46,730 nt of DNA, taken from positions 12,595 to 59,324 of the forward strand of contig DGWC01000081.1 in NCBI GenBank assembly GCA_002395135.1. Direction: 5' to 3'. Position numbers and translations under genes: made by a program. How positions within the stretch are numbered: the first letter of the stretch is position 1; the number at the start of each line of letters is the position of its first letter. A model generated the notes under the pieces. The model ran no database searches. It was not told the DNA's origin and saw only the letters and a list, made by a program, of their open reading frames with translations. Shown here one piece after another: positions 1 to 7,802 of the stretch. The stretch comes from Prevotella sp. UBA4268. Its GTDB lineage: Bacteria > Bacteroidota > Bacteroidia > Bacteroidales > Bacteroidaceae.

Positions 1-49
1 CAACTGCGCTAAATCCCGATCCTTATGTGCAAATGCTCATTTGCGGATG

Positions 50-81
50 CAAAAGTACACACTTTATATGAGATAACCAAA
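50..81 (-). promoter_or_regulatory. Bacteroidota-type promoter firing leftward out of the window
   Basis: On the minus strand TTTG (complement of 78-81) is followed after 20 bases by TACTTTTG (complement of 50-57), matching the -33 TTTG and -7 TAnnTTTG consensus of Bacteroidota primary promoters. Its gene would lie beyond the left edge. Confidence 0.55.
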
Positions 82-121
82 TTTTCGAAGTACTTTTTTT
101 ATGAGGAAGGCAAAAATCTCT

Positions 122-457
122 CTATTTTGTCTCTTTCCAACCGACCTTTTCTTTCATCCAATTGATGAGTTTGTTGCCGATTTTCCTCTCTATTCCGGCC
201 TGCGTGGTGGGAATGCCCGTCTTTTTGGTGAAGGCCCGTTTCAACTTGGTGATTCCCAAGAATTCTTTCCATGAAAACCTCACAGACAGGCCGGGAATGC
301 CCGTCTTGCTGTATTTGTTCTTGGTTGTTTTCCTGCGTGTGGAAGTCTTTTTGGTGGTAGAAACAGACTTCTTTGATGTGGATTTCTTCTTGGTTGTCGA
401 TGATTTCACGGCATCCAGTTGTTCATTGTCCATGGACGAAGTATCGAGAAATGACAT
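122..457 (-). CDS. small lysine-rich basic protein, function unknown
   Basis: A protein of about 111 residues. After an acidic start (MSFLDTSSMDNEQ) comes a Lys/Ser/Thr-rich linker of about 35 residues resembling histone H1-like tails, then a conserved-looking C-terminal module containing SVRFSWKEFLGITKLKR and KKTGIPTTQAGIERKIG. Similar short modules occur in small hypothetical proteins of Bacteroidales as far as I recall, with no known role. I chose the ATG at 457. The upstream options (ATG at 505, TTG at 508) lie before a promoter-like TAACTTCG (complement of 484-491) that would place the transcript start downstream of them. The basic tail suggests nucleic-acid or polyanion binding, but that is inference. 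No partner gene is visible within 600 bp. Confidence 0.6.
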   Translation of the reverse strand: MSFLDTSSMDNEQLDAVKSSTTKKKSTSKKSVSTTKKTSTRRKTTKNKYSKTGIPGLSVRFSWKEFLGITKLKRAFTKKTGIPTTQAGIERKIGNKLINWMKEKVGWKETK

Positions 458-1026
458 ATTAAAGGGTTTTAAAGATTTTGTTGCGAAGTTACAAAATATT
501 TTCATCAAACAAGAAGTTTTTTCCGAATTTCATCATTCTCATAAACATTTGTACAGATAATCAGCGGCAGAACATTACTTGTTTCCGGCTTTCTGCATTA
601 AAGAAAAAATCACATTATGAGGCATCGAGAATGGATTATTTGCAAACGGAAAATATTTTTCGTGTAGAGGGACAAGGATTCAGAGGTTTTGACATCTCCC
701 TTATTATCAAAGAGTTATGTAAAACTGAAAGCATTTTTCATCGCTCATGGGCGGTAAAACATGTGGTTTTGGGCTGCAAAAGCATAGGTTTTGACAGGTA
801 AAAACATAGGTTTCAGGAGGCAAAACATCATATTTCTCGAGGCAAAACCTATGGTTCTGCAGCACAAGAGGGCGTTTGCGGGGCAATGAGAGCCGACTGA
901 CAGGCGAAAAGTCTTTCTGGTTTGAGAAAAAAGACGGCAGGATTTTGTTAAGATTTTTGCAATCCCGAAAACCATCTTTTATGTTCATCTTTTATGCCCG
1001 AAAAAACGTAAATATTCCAAAATTGC
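458..1026. other. intergenic stretch without a credible gene
   Basis: Short open frames here lack conserved character, and those on both strands between about 707 and 988 are made of the 22-bp repeat array at 754-863, whose period is not a multiple of three. Apart from that array and the promoter of the 457 gene I see nothing functional here. Confidence 0.6.
754..863. repeat. array 1: five tandem 22-bp degenerate palindromic units
   Basis: Five head-to-tail units start at 754, 776, 798, 820 and 842, all exactly 22 bases apart. Shifted by two bases, each is a 15-base core running from an A-run to a T-run (AAAACATGTGGTTTT, AAAAGCATAGGTTTT, and more degenerate copies) followed by a 7-base G-rich linker (GGGCTGC, GACAGGT, AGGAGGC, TCGAGGC). 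Cores are imperfect palindromes. The array lies about 190 bp upstream of the aroA promoter. It has the same period and architecture as the array at 7534-7665 although the bases differ. Confidence 0.85.
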
Positions 1027-1057
1027 TTTGCGGTTTCGGCATTTATTATTACTTTTG
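1027..1057 (+). promoter_or_regulatory. promoter of the aroA-porW-porX run
   Basis: TTTG at 1027-1030, a 19-base spacer, then TACTTTTG at 1050-1057: a full match to the Bacteroidota -33/-7 consensus. It leaves a leader of about 90 bases before the aroA ATG at 1154. Confidence 0.6.
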
Positions 1058-1153
1058 TACTTTGTAAACGTCATTATAAGGTAAGTCGAGCCCATGCCGG
1101 CATGCACAGACATGTGGCCAGCGGCCCGGCAATTATCATTCATCGAAAGTAAT

Positions 1154-2455
1154 ATGCAATATAAACTGACTGCTCCCAAGCAGATAAACACTACTATTAA
1201 TCTTCCCGCATCCAAGAGCATCAGCAATCGCGCGCTGATCATCCATGCCCTGTCATGCAGAAACTCAGCCCATGAACTCAAGGACAGCGAGCAGTTCACC
1301 CTGCCGCAGAACCTGAGCGACTGCGACGACACGCAGGTGATGATCAAGGCCCTGAACGACATGCCCGATGTGATCGACATCAAGGCAGCAGGCACAGCCA
1401 TGCGATTCCTCACGGCCTATCTGAGCGTTACGCCGGGTACCCACATCATTACCGGCACCGAGCGCATGAAAAACCGCCCCATCAAAGTGCTTGTGGATGC
1501 ACTGCGCTATTTGGGTGCCGACATTGAATACATGGAAAAAGAAGGCTATCCCCCACTCCGCATCACAGGAAAAGAGTTGGAAGGTTCCCGCTTGGAGATT
1601 CCCGGCAACGTGAGTTCGCAATATATCTCTGCATTGCTGCTGATTGGTCCGGTGCTGAAAAAAGGCTTAGAGATAGAACTCACCGGTGATATCATCTCGC
1701 GCCCTTATATCGATCTCACCCTCCACACCATGCACGACATGGGTGTGAAGGTGGAATGGAGCGACGTAAAGACCATCTCCACCCAGCACCAGCAATATGC
1801 GCCCAAGGCGTTTTCGATTGAAAACGACTGGAGTGCCGCATCTTATTGGTATGAAATCATGGCGCTCAGCAACGACTCTTCGCTAACAGCCCAAGCGTCT
1901 GATCAGGTTTCCATCAAACTGAACGGACTGACCGACGGCTCGCGCCAAGGCGACTCCGTGGTGCGCTATCTGTTCTCCATGCTGGGCGTGAAGACATCCT
2001 TTGAGAACACCCACCCGGGCATACCCACCACCGTCACACTGAAAAAGGTTCCCACCCGTCTGCCACGGCTCGACTATAACTTCATCAACCAGCCCGATCT
2101 GGCTCAGACATTCGTGGTGTGCTGTGCCTGCATGGGCATTCCGTTCCATTTCACGGGACTTTCCTCCTTGCACATCAAAGAGACCGACCGCATGGAAGCG
2201 CTCATCCGTGAAATGCGCAAGATTGGATTTGTGATTAAGGAAAGAAACGAAAGCGAACTGCTCTGGGACGGCGAAAGATGCGAACCCACGATGGAGCCCA
2301 TCGACACCTATGAAGACCATCGCATGGCATTGGCCTTTGCCCCGCTGTGCATCAAATACCCTGGACTGCGTATCAACAATCCGCAAGTGGTAACCAAGAG
2401 TTATCCTAACTTCTGGAATGATCTCAAACAAGCGGGATTCATCATCGAGGAATGA
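1154..2455 (+). CDS. aroA: 3-phosphoshikimate 1-carboxyvinyltransferase (EPSP synthase)
   Basis: Joins shikimate-3-phosphate and phosphoenolpyruvate to give EPSP, the sixth step of the shikimate pathway to chorismate, in the cytosol. The 433-residue product has the family landmarks in order: LPASKSISNRALII with the substrate-binding Lys near the N-terminus, AAGTAMRFLTAYLS, the SSQ of GNVSSQYISALLL, KETDRMEAL and the DHRMALAFAP block. In the GTAMR segment the Pro found in E. coli AroA (Pro101) is Phe. The ATG at 1154 starts directly with the MQYKLTAP strand; an in-frame ATG at 1094 would add 20 residues of non-conserved sequence, so I reject it. The stop overlaps the next gene by four bases (ATGA), showing a common transcript. 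Confidence 0.95.
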   Translation: MQYKLTAPKQINTTINLPASKSISNRALIIHALSCRNSAHELKDSEQFTLPQNLSDCDDTQVMIKALNDMPDVIDIKAAGTAMRFLTAYLSVTPGTHIITGTERMKNRPIKVLVDALRYLGADIEYMEKEGYPPLRITGKELEGSRLEIPGNVSSQYISALLLIGPVLKKGLEIELTGDIISRPYIDLTLHTMHDMGVKVEWSDVKTISTQHQQYAPKAFSIENDWSAASYWYEIMALSNDSSLTAQASDQVSIKLNGLTDGSRQGDSVVRYLFSMLGVKTSFENTHPGIPTTVTLKKVPTRLPRLDYNFINQPDLAQTFVVCCACMGIPFHFTGLSSLHIKETDRMEALIREMRKIGFVIKERNESELLWDGERCEPTMEPIDTYEDHRMALAFAPLCIKYPGLRINNPQVVTKSYPNFWNDLKQAGFIIEE

Positions 2456-2853
2456 CTTATCTGATTCTTTCACTGCTGGCATTAGGCATTGTCGCCGCCA
2501 TGATAGGGCTGCTGTCACACAATAAACACGGCAGTTCCAACGTTATTATGGCAGACAGTTCCTCGTGCGCCACCTGCAACGGCGACAACCAAAAATGCGA
2601 ACAGGAGTGCATGATGGAGGCTGCCACAAAGGACATTGTGTATTTCGATGACGAAGAACTCGATGTTTTCCGCGACCGTGCAGCCGATGACTATACGGAC
2701 GAGGAAGCGGAACAGTTCCGTGAAATCGTATACACCATGAAGCAGAGGGAAGTCAGGGAGTGGACACGGAGCCTCACCCTGAGAGGCATTGCCCTGCCCA
2801 ACCAGATAAAAGACGAAGTTTTTCTATTGATAGACGAGAGTTTGTCAAGTTAG
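2452..2853 (+). CDS. small single-pass membrane protein with a four-cysteine cluster
   Basis: 133 residues. The first ~22 are hydrophobic (LILSLLALGIVAAMIGLL), a membrane anchor or uncleaved signal. Next comes a cluster, CATCNGDNQKCEQEC, that could bind a metal ion, then an acidic helical region (DDEELDVFRDRAADDYTDEEAEQF) and a conserved-looking C-terminus (LTLRGIALPNQIKDEV). I do not know a function. It overlaps the aroA stop by four bases and ends four bases before porW, so it belongs to the same operon. Homologues in related genomes are sometimes labelled 'phospholipase' as I recall, but nothing in the sequence supports that label. Confidence 0.8.
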   Translation: MTYLILSLLALGIVAAMIGLLSHNKHGSSNVIMADSSSCATCNGDNQKCEQECMMEAATKDIVYFDDEELDVFRDRAADDYTDEEAEQFREIVYTMKQREVREWTRSLTLRGIALPNQIKDEVFLLIDESLSS

Positions 2854-2857
2854 CGCA

Positions 2858-5800
2858 ATGATGATCACAAGAAGAAACCGGTCATATCATCAAGTCAGCA
2901 GGAAGCCATCGTCATGCTGCGATGGCTTTCACAGAAGGTATGCAGTCCGCCATCATGTCATGCCTGGCATGCAAACGGCCGGTATCATCATGATGTGCGC
3001 CATTATTTTCCTGGGCTGCTCAACAGAAAAAAACACGTCGCAATCGCGCTGGTGGCATTCATTCAACGCAAAATACAATACTTATTATAATGGTGCGCAG
3101 GCTTTCATCGACGGTTCCCTTGAAAAGGAAAACAGCAACAAGGACAATTTCACCGAGATGATTCCCCTTTTCACCGTCGGCAACAAGCAGAGCCGGGAAA
3201 CCGGGAAAAGCCATTTCGACCGCACCATCGAGAAATGCCAGAAAGCCATCAAACAGCACAGCATCAAGCGAAGACCCCAATGGACCAAGAGCAGGAAGAA
3301 AACGGCCCGCGACATTGAATGGCTCAGTCGCACGGAATACAACCCGTTCCTGTGGAAAGCATGGATGCTCATGGGGCGCGCACAGTTCAACAAGGGCGCT
3401 TTCGAAGATGCCGCCTCCACCTTTGCCTACACCAGCCGCCTCTATGCCACCCAGCCTGCCATCTACGGAAGAGCACGGGCATGGCTGGCCAGATGCTATA
3501 TCGAGCAAGACTGGATATATGATGCCGAGGATGTCATCACCAAGATGAAGCGCGACTCTCTCGACTGGCGGGCCGTGAACGACTGGAACCAGACTTATGC
3601 CGACTACTATATCCACACCGGCCAGTTCAAGGAAGCAATCCCCTATCTCAGAAGTGTCATACGGCATGAGACGCGCCGCAAGCAGAAAGCGCGCGAATGG
3701 TTTCTCATGGGACAACTGGAGGCGGCGCTGGGCAACCGGCAGAATGCATACAAAGCCTTCAAACGGGTGATCAGGCAGAATCCTCCCTACGAACTGGAAT
3801 TCAACGCCCGCATTGCCATGACCGAAGTGATGGCCAAGGGCAAGAGCAAGCAGATGATCAGCCGGCTGCGGAGAATGGCGGCCTCAGACAAGAATGCCAA
3901 CTATCTGGACCAAGTGTATTATGCCATCGGCAACATCTATCTCTCACAAAAAGACACCTTGAACGCCATCGCCGCCTACGAGAAAGGCAACGAGAAAGCC
4001 ACGCGCGCGGGTATAGAAAAAGGTGTGCTCCTGCTCCATCTCGGCGACATCTACTGGCAGAAAGAGAAATTCAGCGATGCCCAGCGGTGCTATGGCCAAG
4101 CCATCGGACTGCTCGACAAGGACCGCGACGACTATGAACAACTGTCTGAACGCTCGACGATTCTCGACGAACTGGTTCCCCACACCGAGACCGTACATCT
4201 GCAAGACTCACTGCAGGCCTTGGCCAAGATGAGCGAAAAAGACCGCAATGCCGCCATCGACCGGGTGATTGAGCAACTCAAGAAGAAAGAAAAGGAAGAG
4301 CGCGACAAACTGGCCGAGGAGGAAGTAGAGAAACAACTGTCGCAAAACGGACAGAACGCCAACAACCGGCAGCAGCAAAGGCAGCAACAGCAGCCCGTTG
4401 CCGGACAGCAAAATGCCGCATGGTATTTCTACAACCCCATGGCCGTGAACCAGGGAAAGACCGCTTTCGTGCGGCAATGGGGAAAGCGCGAGAACGTGGA
4501 CAACTGGCAGCGCATCAACAAAACCGTGGTGGCCGGCATCGGCTCGCAGCAAGAGAACGAGGCCTTCACCGACGAGATGCGCGACTCGCTGGCTCATGCC
4601 GCGGCCGTGGAAGATTCGCTCAAGCAGGTGACCGACAGCGCACAAAACGACCCTCACCGCCGCGAATACTATCTGGCGCAGATACCCTTCACCGAGGATC
4701 AGGTAGCAGAAAGCAACCTTATGATTATGGACGCACTGTATCACAGCGGTGTCATCTTCAAAGACAAACTCGACCACCTTGACCTGAGCGAGCACCAGTT
4801 GCGAAGGCTCACCGACCAGTATCCCGACTACGAGCGCATGGAAGATGCATACTATCATCTGTGGCTCCTCTACCAGCGCAAGGGGAACCCCCAGGCGGCA
4901 GAGGCCTATCTCAGTCTGCTGCAGCAGAAATACCCCGACAGCCCGTGGACAACCTTGCTCAGCGACCCGCTATTTGAAGAGAATGCCCGTTTCGGTACCC
5001 ACATGGAAGACTCCCTCTATGCCGCCACCTACGAGGCCTTCAAGGCTAACCGGCTGGAAGAAGTGGCAGCCAACCGCGCCATTTCCGACAAGCGATTCCT
5101 TCAAGGTGCCAACCGCGACAAGTTTGTCTTCATAGGCGGACTCACCAAACTGAACAGCGGAAACAGCCAGGGTTGCATCGACGACATGCAAGAGGTGGTG
5201 GAGAAACATCCGCAGAGCAGCGTCAGTCCACTGGCCGGCATGATCATCAACGGCGTGAAGGCAGGCCGCCGGCTCCACGGAGGCAAGTTCGACATCGGCG
5301 ACGTTTGGCAGCGGCGCACCGTGGTGCTCAGCGACAGCGACTCCATTGCCGCCAAGCAATTCTCCGACGAGCGCAATGCCGAATTCGTCTTCATGCTTGC
5401 CTACGTGCCCGACTCTGTCAACGAGAACAAACTGCTCTACGAGATGGCACGCTTCAACTTCACCAGTTTCCTGGTGCGCAATTTCGACATCGCGATTGAA
5501 GAAATCGACGGGCTCCACAGAATGCTCATCAGCGGATTCCACAGTTACGACGAGGTGCTGCAATATGCCCGCCAACTCTACAAGCAGCAGCCGCTCACGC
5601 CGCTCATACGCCCCTGCCGGCGCATCCTCATCAGCAGGGAAAACCTGGAACTGCTCGGCACGCACTTCAGTTACAACGACTACGACGACTTCTACGAGCA
5701 GCACTTCATCCCGCTCACCATCAGCACCGAGGAACTGCTCAGGGAACCCGACACGATAGAATTCGACAACATGCCCGACGACAATGCCAAGCCGTCGGCA

Positions 5801-5869
5801 CCCGAAAAGAAAAAAGAGGAAGAAGTGATAGAGATTCCCGACGAAAACGAGTTTGAAATAGAATGGTGA
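2858..5869 (+). CDS. porW: type IX secretion system lipoprotein PorW/SprE (TPR protein)
   Basis: A periplasmic outer-membrane lipoprotein of the type IX secretion system, thought in the PorW/SprE family to link the PorKN ring to the translocon. The lipobox FLGC (Cys54 from the first ATG) is followed by the family's opening block, RWWHSFNAKYNTYYNGAQA, and by many tetratricopeptide repeats (for example around residues 165-420 and 620-690). A Gln-rich low-complexity linker (about residues 490-525) and an acidic Pro/Glu-rich tail (EKKKEEEVIEIPDENEFEIE) follow. At about 1000 residues it has the family's size. The start is uncertain: the ATG at 2858 gives an unusually long basic N-terminus, whereas the ATG at 2960 (MPGMQTAGIIMM) would give a normal lipoprotein signal of about 20 residues. 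It lies in an operon with porX. Confidence 0.88.
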   Translation: MMITRRNRSYHQVSRKPSSCCDGFHRRYAVRHHVMPGMQTAGIIMMCAIIFLGCSTEKNTSQSRWWHSFNAKYNTYYNGAQAFIDGSLEKENSNKDNFTEMIPLFTVGNKQSRETGKSHFDRTIEKCQKAIKQHSIKRRPQWTKSRKKTARDIEWLSRTEYNPFLWKAWMLMGRAQFNKGAFEDAASTFAYTSRLYATQPAIYGRARAWLARCYIEQDWIYDAEDVITKMKRDSLDWRAVNDWNQTYADYYIHTGQFKEAIPYLRSVIRHETRRKQKAREWFLMGQLEAALGNRQNAYKAFKRVIRQNPPYELEFNARIAMTEVMAKGKSKQMISRLRRMAASDKNANYLDQVYYAIGNIYLSQKDTLNAIAAYEKGNEKATRAGIEKGVLLLHLGDIYWQKEKFSDAQRCYGQAIGLLDKDRDDYEQLSERSTILDELVPHTETVHLQDSLQALAKMSEKDRNAAIDRVIEQLKKKEKEERDKLAEEEVEKQLSQNGQNANNRQQQRQQQQPVAGQQNAAWYFYNPMAVNQGKTAFVRQWGKRENVDNWQRINKTVVAGIGSQQENEAFTDEMRDSLAHAAAVEDSLKQVTDSAQNDPHRREYYLAQIPFTEDQVAESNLMIMDALYHSGVIFKDKLDHLDLSEHQLRRLTDQYPDYERMEDAYYHLWLLYQRKGNPQAAEAYLSLLQQKYPDSPWTTLLSDPLFEENARFGTHMEDSLYAATYEAFKANRLEEVAANRAISDKRFLQGANRDKFVFIGGLTKLNSGNSQGCIDDMQEVVEKHPQSSVSPLAGMIINGVKAGRRLHGGKFDIGDVWQRRTVVLSDSDSIAAKQFSDERNAEFVFMLAYVPDSVNENKLLYEMARFNFTSFLVRNFDIAIEEIDGLHRMLISGFHSYDEVLQYARQLYKQQPLTPLIRPCRRILISRENLELLGTHFSYNDYDDFYEQHFIPLTISTEELLREPDTIEFDNMPDDNAKPSAPEKKKEEEVIEIPDENEFEIEW

Positions 5870-5917
5870 CAGCAGTTGCCGGCAAACGGCAAAACAAGAA
5901 AAGAAAGGATTCAGAAC

Positions 5918-7468
5918 ATGACAAACGGACTACTACTATGGGTTGACGACGAGATAGAACTGCTCAAGGCACACATCCTGTTCCTTGAAAAGAAAGGCTA
6001 TCAGGTAATTACCGCCACCAACGGCACCGATGCCATCGACCAGTGCCGACAGCAGACATTCGACCTGGTGCTGCTCGACGAGATGATGCCCGGACTGAGC
6101 GGGCTCGAAACCCTGCAATACGTCAAGGAGATACAGCCCGCCACCCCCGTGGTGATGGTCACCAAGAGCGAAGAAGAGAACATCATGGACCAGGCCATCG
6201 GCTCCAAGATTGCCGACTATCTCATCAAGCCCGTCAACCCCAGCCAGATACTGCTCACGCTCAAGAAGAACATCCACCGCCGCGAGATAGAGACCGAGGT
6301 CACACAGATCGGCTACCAGCAGCAGTTCATGCAGATTTCCGCCCAGATAGACAACTGCGCCACGTGGCAAGACTGGATGGACATCTACCGTCTGCTCGTG
6401 AAATGGGAACTCCAACTGAGCAGCACCGACAGCAGCATGACCGAAATGCTACGCATGCAGAAAGAAGAAGCCAACAACGGATTCGCAAAATTCGTCAAAG
6501 CCAACTATCTGCAATGGATGAACGGTGCCGACGGCGCGCCGCTCATGTCGCCCGATATCTTCAAGACACAGATATTCCCCCGCCTCAGCAGCGGCGAGAA
6601 AGTGTTCCTCATTGTCATCGACAACCTGCGCTATGATCAGTGGCGCATGCTGGCACAGGAGATTGGCGACCAGTTCGACATCGACGAACAACTCTACATG
6701 AGCATCCTGCCCACCGCCACACAGTATGCCCGCAACGCCATCTTCAGTGGACTCATGCCCGACCAGATAGCCACCATGTTCCCCCAATTATGGGTTGACG
6801 AAGACGAGGAAGAGGGCAAGAACCTCAACGAAGAGCCACTCATACAGACCCAACTGGACCGCTACCGCCGCCGGCACACCTTCACCTATCACAAAATCAA
6901 TGACTCGCAGGGTGGAGAACGCTTCATGCAGCAGTTCCGCCGACTGGAGCAGAGCGACCTCAATGTGCTCGTGGTCAACTTCATAGACATGCTCAGCCAC
7001 GCCCGCACCGAGTCGAAAATGGTGCGCGAACTGGCCAGCAGCGAGAGCGCCTACCGCTCTATCACCCTCAGTTGGTTCCGCCACTCCGTGCTCGCCGACG
7101 TGTTCCGACAGTTGGCACAAGGCCCCTTCACCGTCATTCTCACCACCGACCACGGCAGTATCCGTGCCGACAAGCCCGTCAAAATTATCGGCGACCGCAA
7201 CACCAATACCAACCTGCGCTACAAACTGGGCAAGAACCTCAACTACAACCCGCGCGAAGTGTTTGCCATCAAAGACCCGCGCCAGGCCCATCTGCCCGCC
7301 CCCAATCTCTCCACCAGTTATGTCTTCGCAAGCGGCAACGCTTTCTTCGCCTATCCCAACAACTATAACTACTACGTGAGTTACTATAAGGACACCTTCC
7401 AGCACGGAGGCATCTCGCTCGAAGAAATGCTCATACCGCTCATCACAATGAAGCCAAGAAAAAGGTGA
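5918..7468 (+). CDS. porX: PorX, response regulator with PglZ domain (T9SS regulator)
   Basis: A cytoplasmic response regulator that, in Porphyromonas and Flavobacterium, controls type IX secretion together with the histidine kinase PorY and an ECF sigma factor. The product is 516 residues. Residues 1-120 form a receiver domain with the acidic pair Asp10/Asp11, the phosphoacceptor Asp54 in LVLLDEMMPG, the Thr of VVMVTKS and the Lys of DYLIKP. A helical linker leads to a C-terminal PglZ domain of the alkaline-phosphatase superfamily, with the metal-binding segments VFLIVIDNLRYDQ and ILTTDHGSI; in PorX this domain acts as a phosphodiesterase on small oligonucleotides. I chose the ATG at 5918, preceded by AAAGGA and starting right at the first receiver strand, over the ATG at 5876. 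A hairpin terminator follows the stop. Confidence 0.92.
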   Translation: MTNGLLLWVDDEIELLKAHILFLEKKGYQVITATNGTDAIDQCRQQTFDLVLLDEMMPGLSGLETLQYVKEIQPATPVVMVTKSEEENIMDQAIGSKIADYLIKPVNPSQILLTLKKNIHRREIETEVTQIGYQQQFMQISAQIDNCATWQDWMDIYRLLVKWELQLSSTDSSMTEMLRMQKEEANNGFAKFVKANYLQWMNGADGAPLMSPDIFKTQIFPRLSSGEKVFLIVIDNLRYDQWRMLAQEIGDQFDIDEQLYMSILPTATQYARNAIFSGLMPDQIATMFPQLWVDEDEEEGKNLNEEPLIQTQLDRYRRRHTFTYHKINDSQGGERFMQQFRRLEQSDLNVLVVNFIDMLSHARTESKMVRELASSESAYRSITLSWFRHSVLADVFRQLAQGPFTVILTTDHGSIRADKPVKIIGDRNTNTNLRYKLGKNLNYNPREVFAIKDPRQAHLPAPNLSTSYVFASGNAFFAYPNNYNYYVSYYKDTFQHGGISLEEMLIPLITMKPRKR

Positions 7469-7482
7469 AAACAGGCTGTTTG

Positions 7483-7498
7483 GCCGCTCCATAGCGGC
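7483..7498 (+). terminator. hairpin terminator after porX
   Basis: GCCGCT and AGCGGC form a perfect 6-bp GC-rich stem with a CCAT loop, followed by ACTTTT, 14 bases after the porX stop codon. Confidence 0.65.
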
Positions 7499-7533
7499 AC
7501 TTTTGCCATCAGAAAGCAACGCTATGCAATAGT

Positions 7534-7665
7534 AAATCAATTTGATTTGAGCGATAAAACAATTTGATTTGCAAAGTAAATTATATTAATTTGCAGAGTA
7601 AATTAACTTAATTTGAAAAGCAAATTACATTAATTTGCGCGGTAAATTATATTAATTTGCCGAGC
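7534..7665. repeat. array 2: six tandem 22-bp palindromic units
   Basis: Six head-to-tail units begin at 7534, 7556, 7578, 7600, 7622 and 7644. Each has a 15-base AT palindrome followed by a 7-base purine/GC linker. The cores are AAATCAATTTGATTT, AAAACAATTTGATTT, then four versions of AAATTANNTTAATTT; linkers include GAGCGAT, GCAGAGT, GAAAAGC and GCGCGGT. The unit length is constant to the base. The array lies between the convergent porX and tlpA genes, so it is not a promoter of either. The 10-mer GAAAGCAACG occurs on each side, at 7512-7521 and 7688-7697. Confidence 0.9.
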
Positions 7666-7704
7666 CGCCACGTTGGTTTGCTGCCCCGAAAGCAACGGTT
7701 TCGT

Positions 7705-7727
7705 CCCGCCATTCCATTGCTTTTCAG
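7705..7727 (+). repeat. left copy of a 23-bp direct repeat bracketing locus 1
   Basis: Contains CCCGCCATTCCATT followed by G and CTTTTCAG. It matches 15946-15968 at 22 of 23 positions in the same orientation. The two copies enclose the whole sigma-FecR-SusCD-TlpA locus. Confidence 0.75.
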
Positions 7728-7765
7728 GCAAAAGAACGCAGGAACAACTGTAACAGAGAAAACAT

Positions 7766-7797
7766 TTGGGGCTCCCACCGCCAAGTGAGAGCCCCAA
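7766..7797 (-). terminator. terminator of locus 1 (after tlpA)
   Basis: TTGGGGCTC (7766-7774) pairs perfectly with GAGCCCCAA (7789-7797), a 9-bp stem with a 14-base loop. Read on the minus strand it follows the tlpA stop by a few bases and runs into a T-rich tract. Confidence 0.75.
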
Positions 7798-7802
7798 TAA
7801 TG

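Noticed and set aside
754..863. CRISPR array
   Set aside because: Units are contiguous with only 7-base linkers, there are no spacers of 25-40 bases and no cas gene in the window. The same holds for 7534-7665.
707..988. Minus-strand open frame of 93 codons with a repetitive protein
   Set aside because: Its repetition comes from the 22-bp DNA array, whose period is not divisible by three; no start context or conservation.
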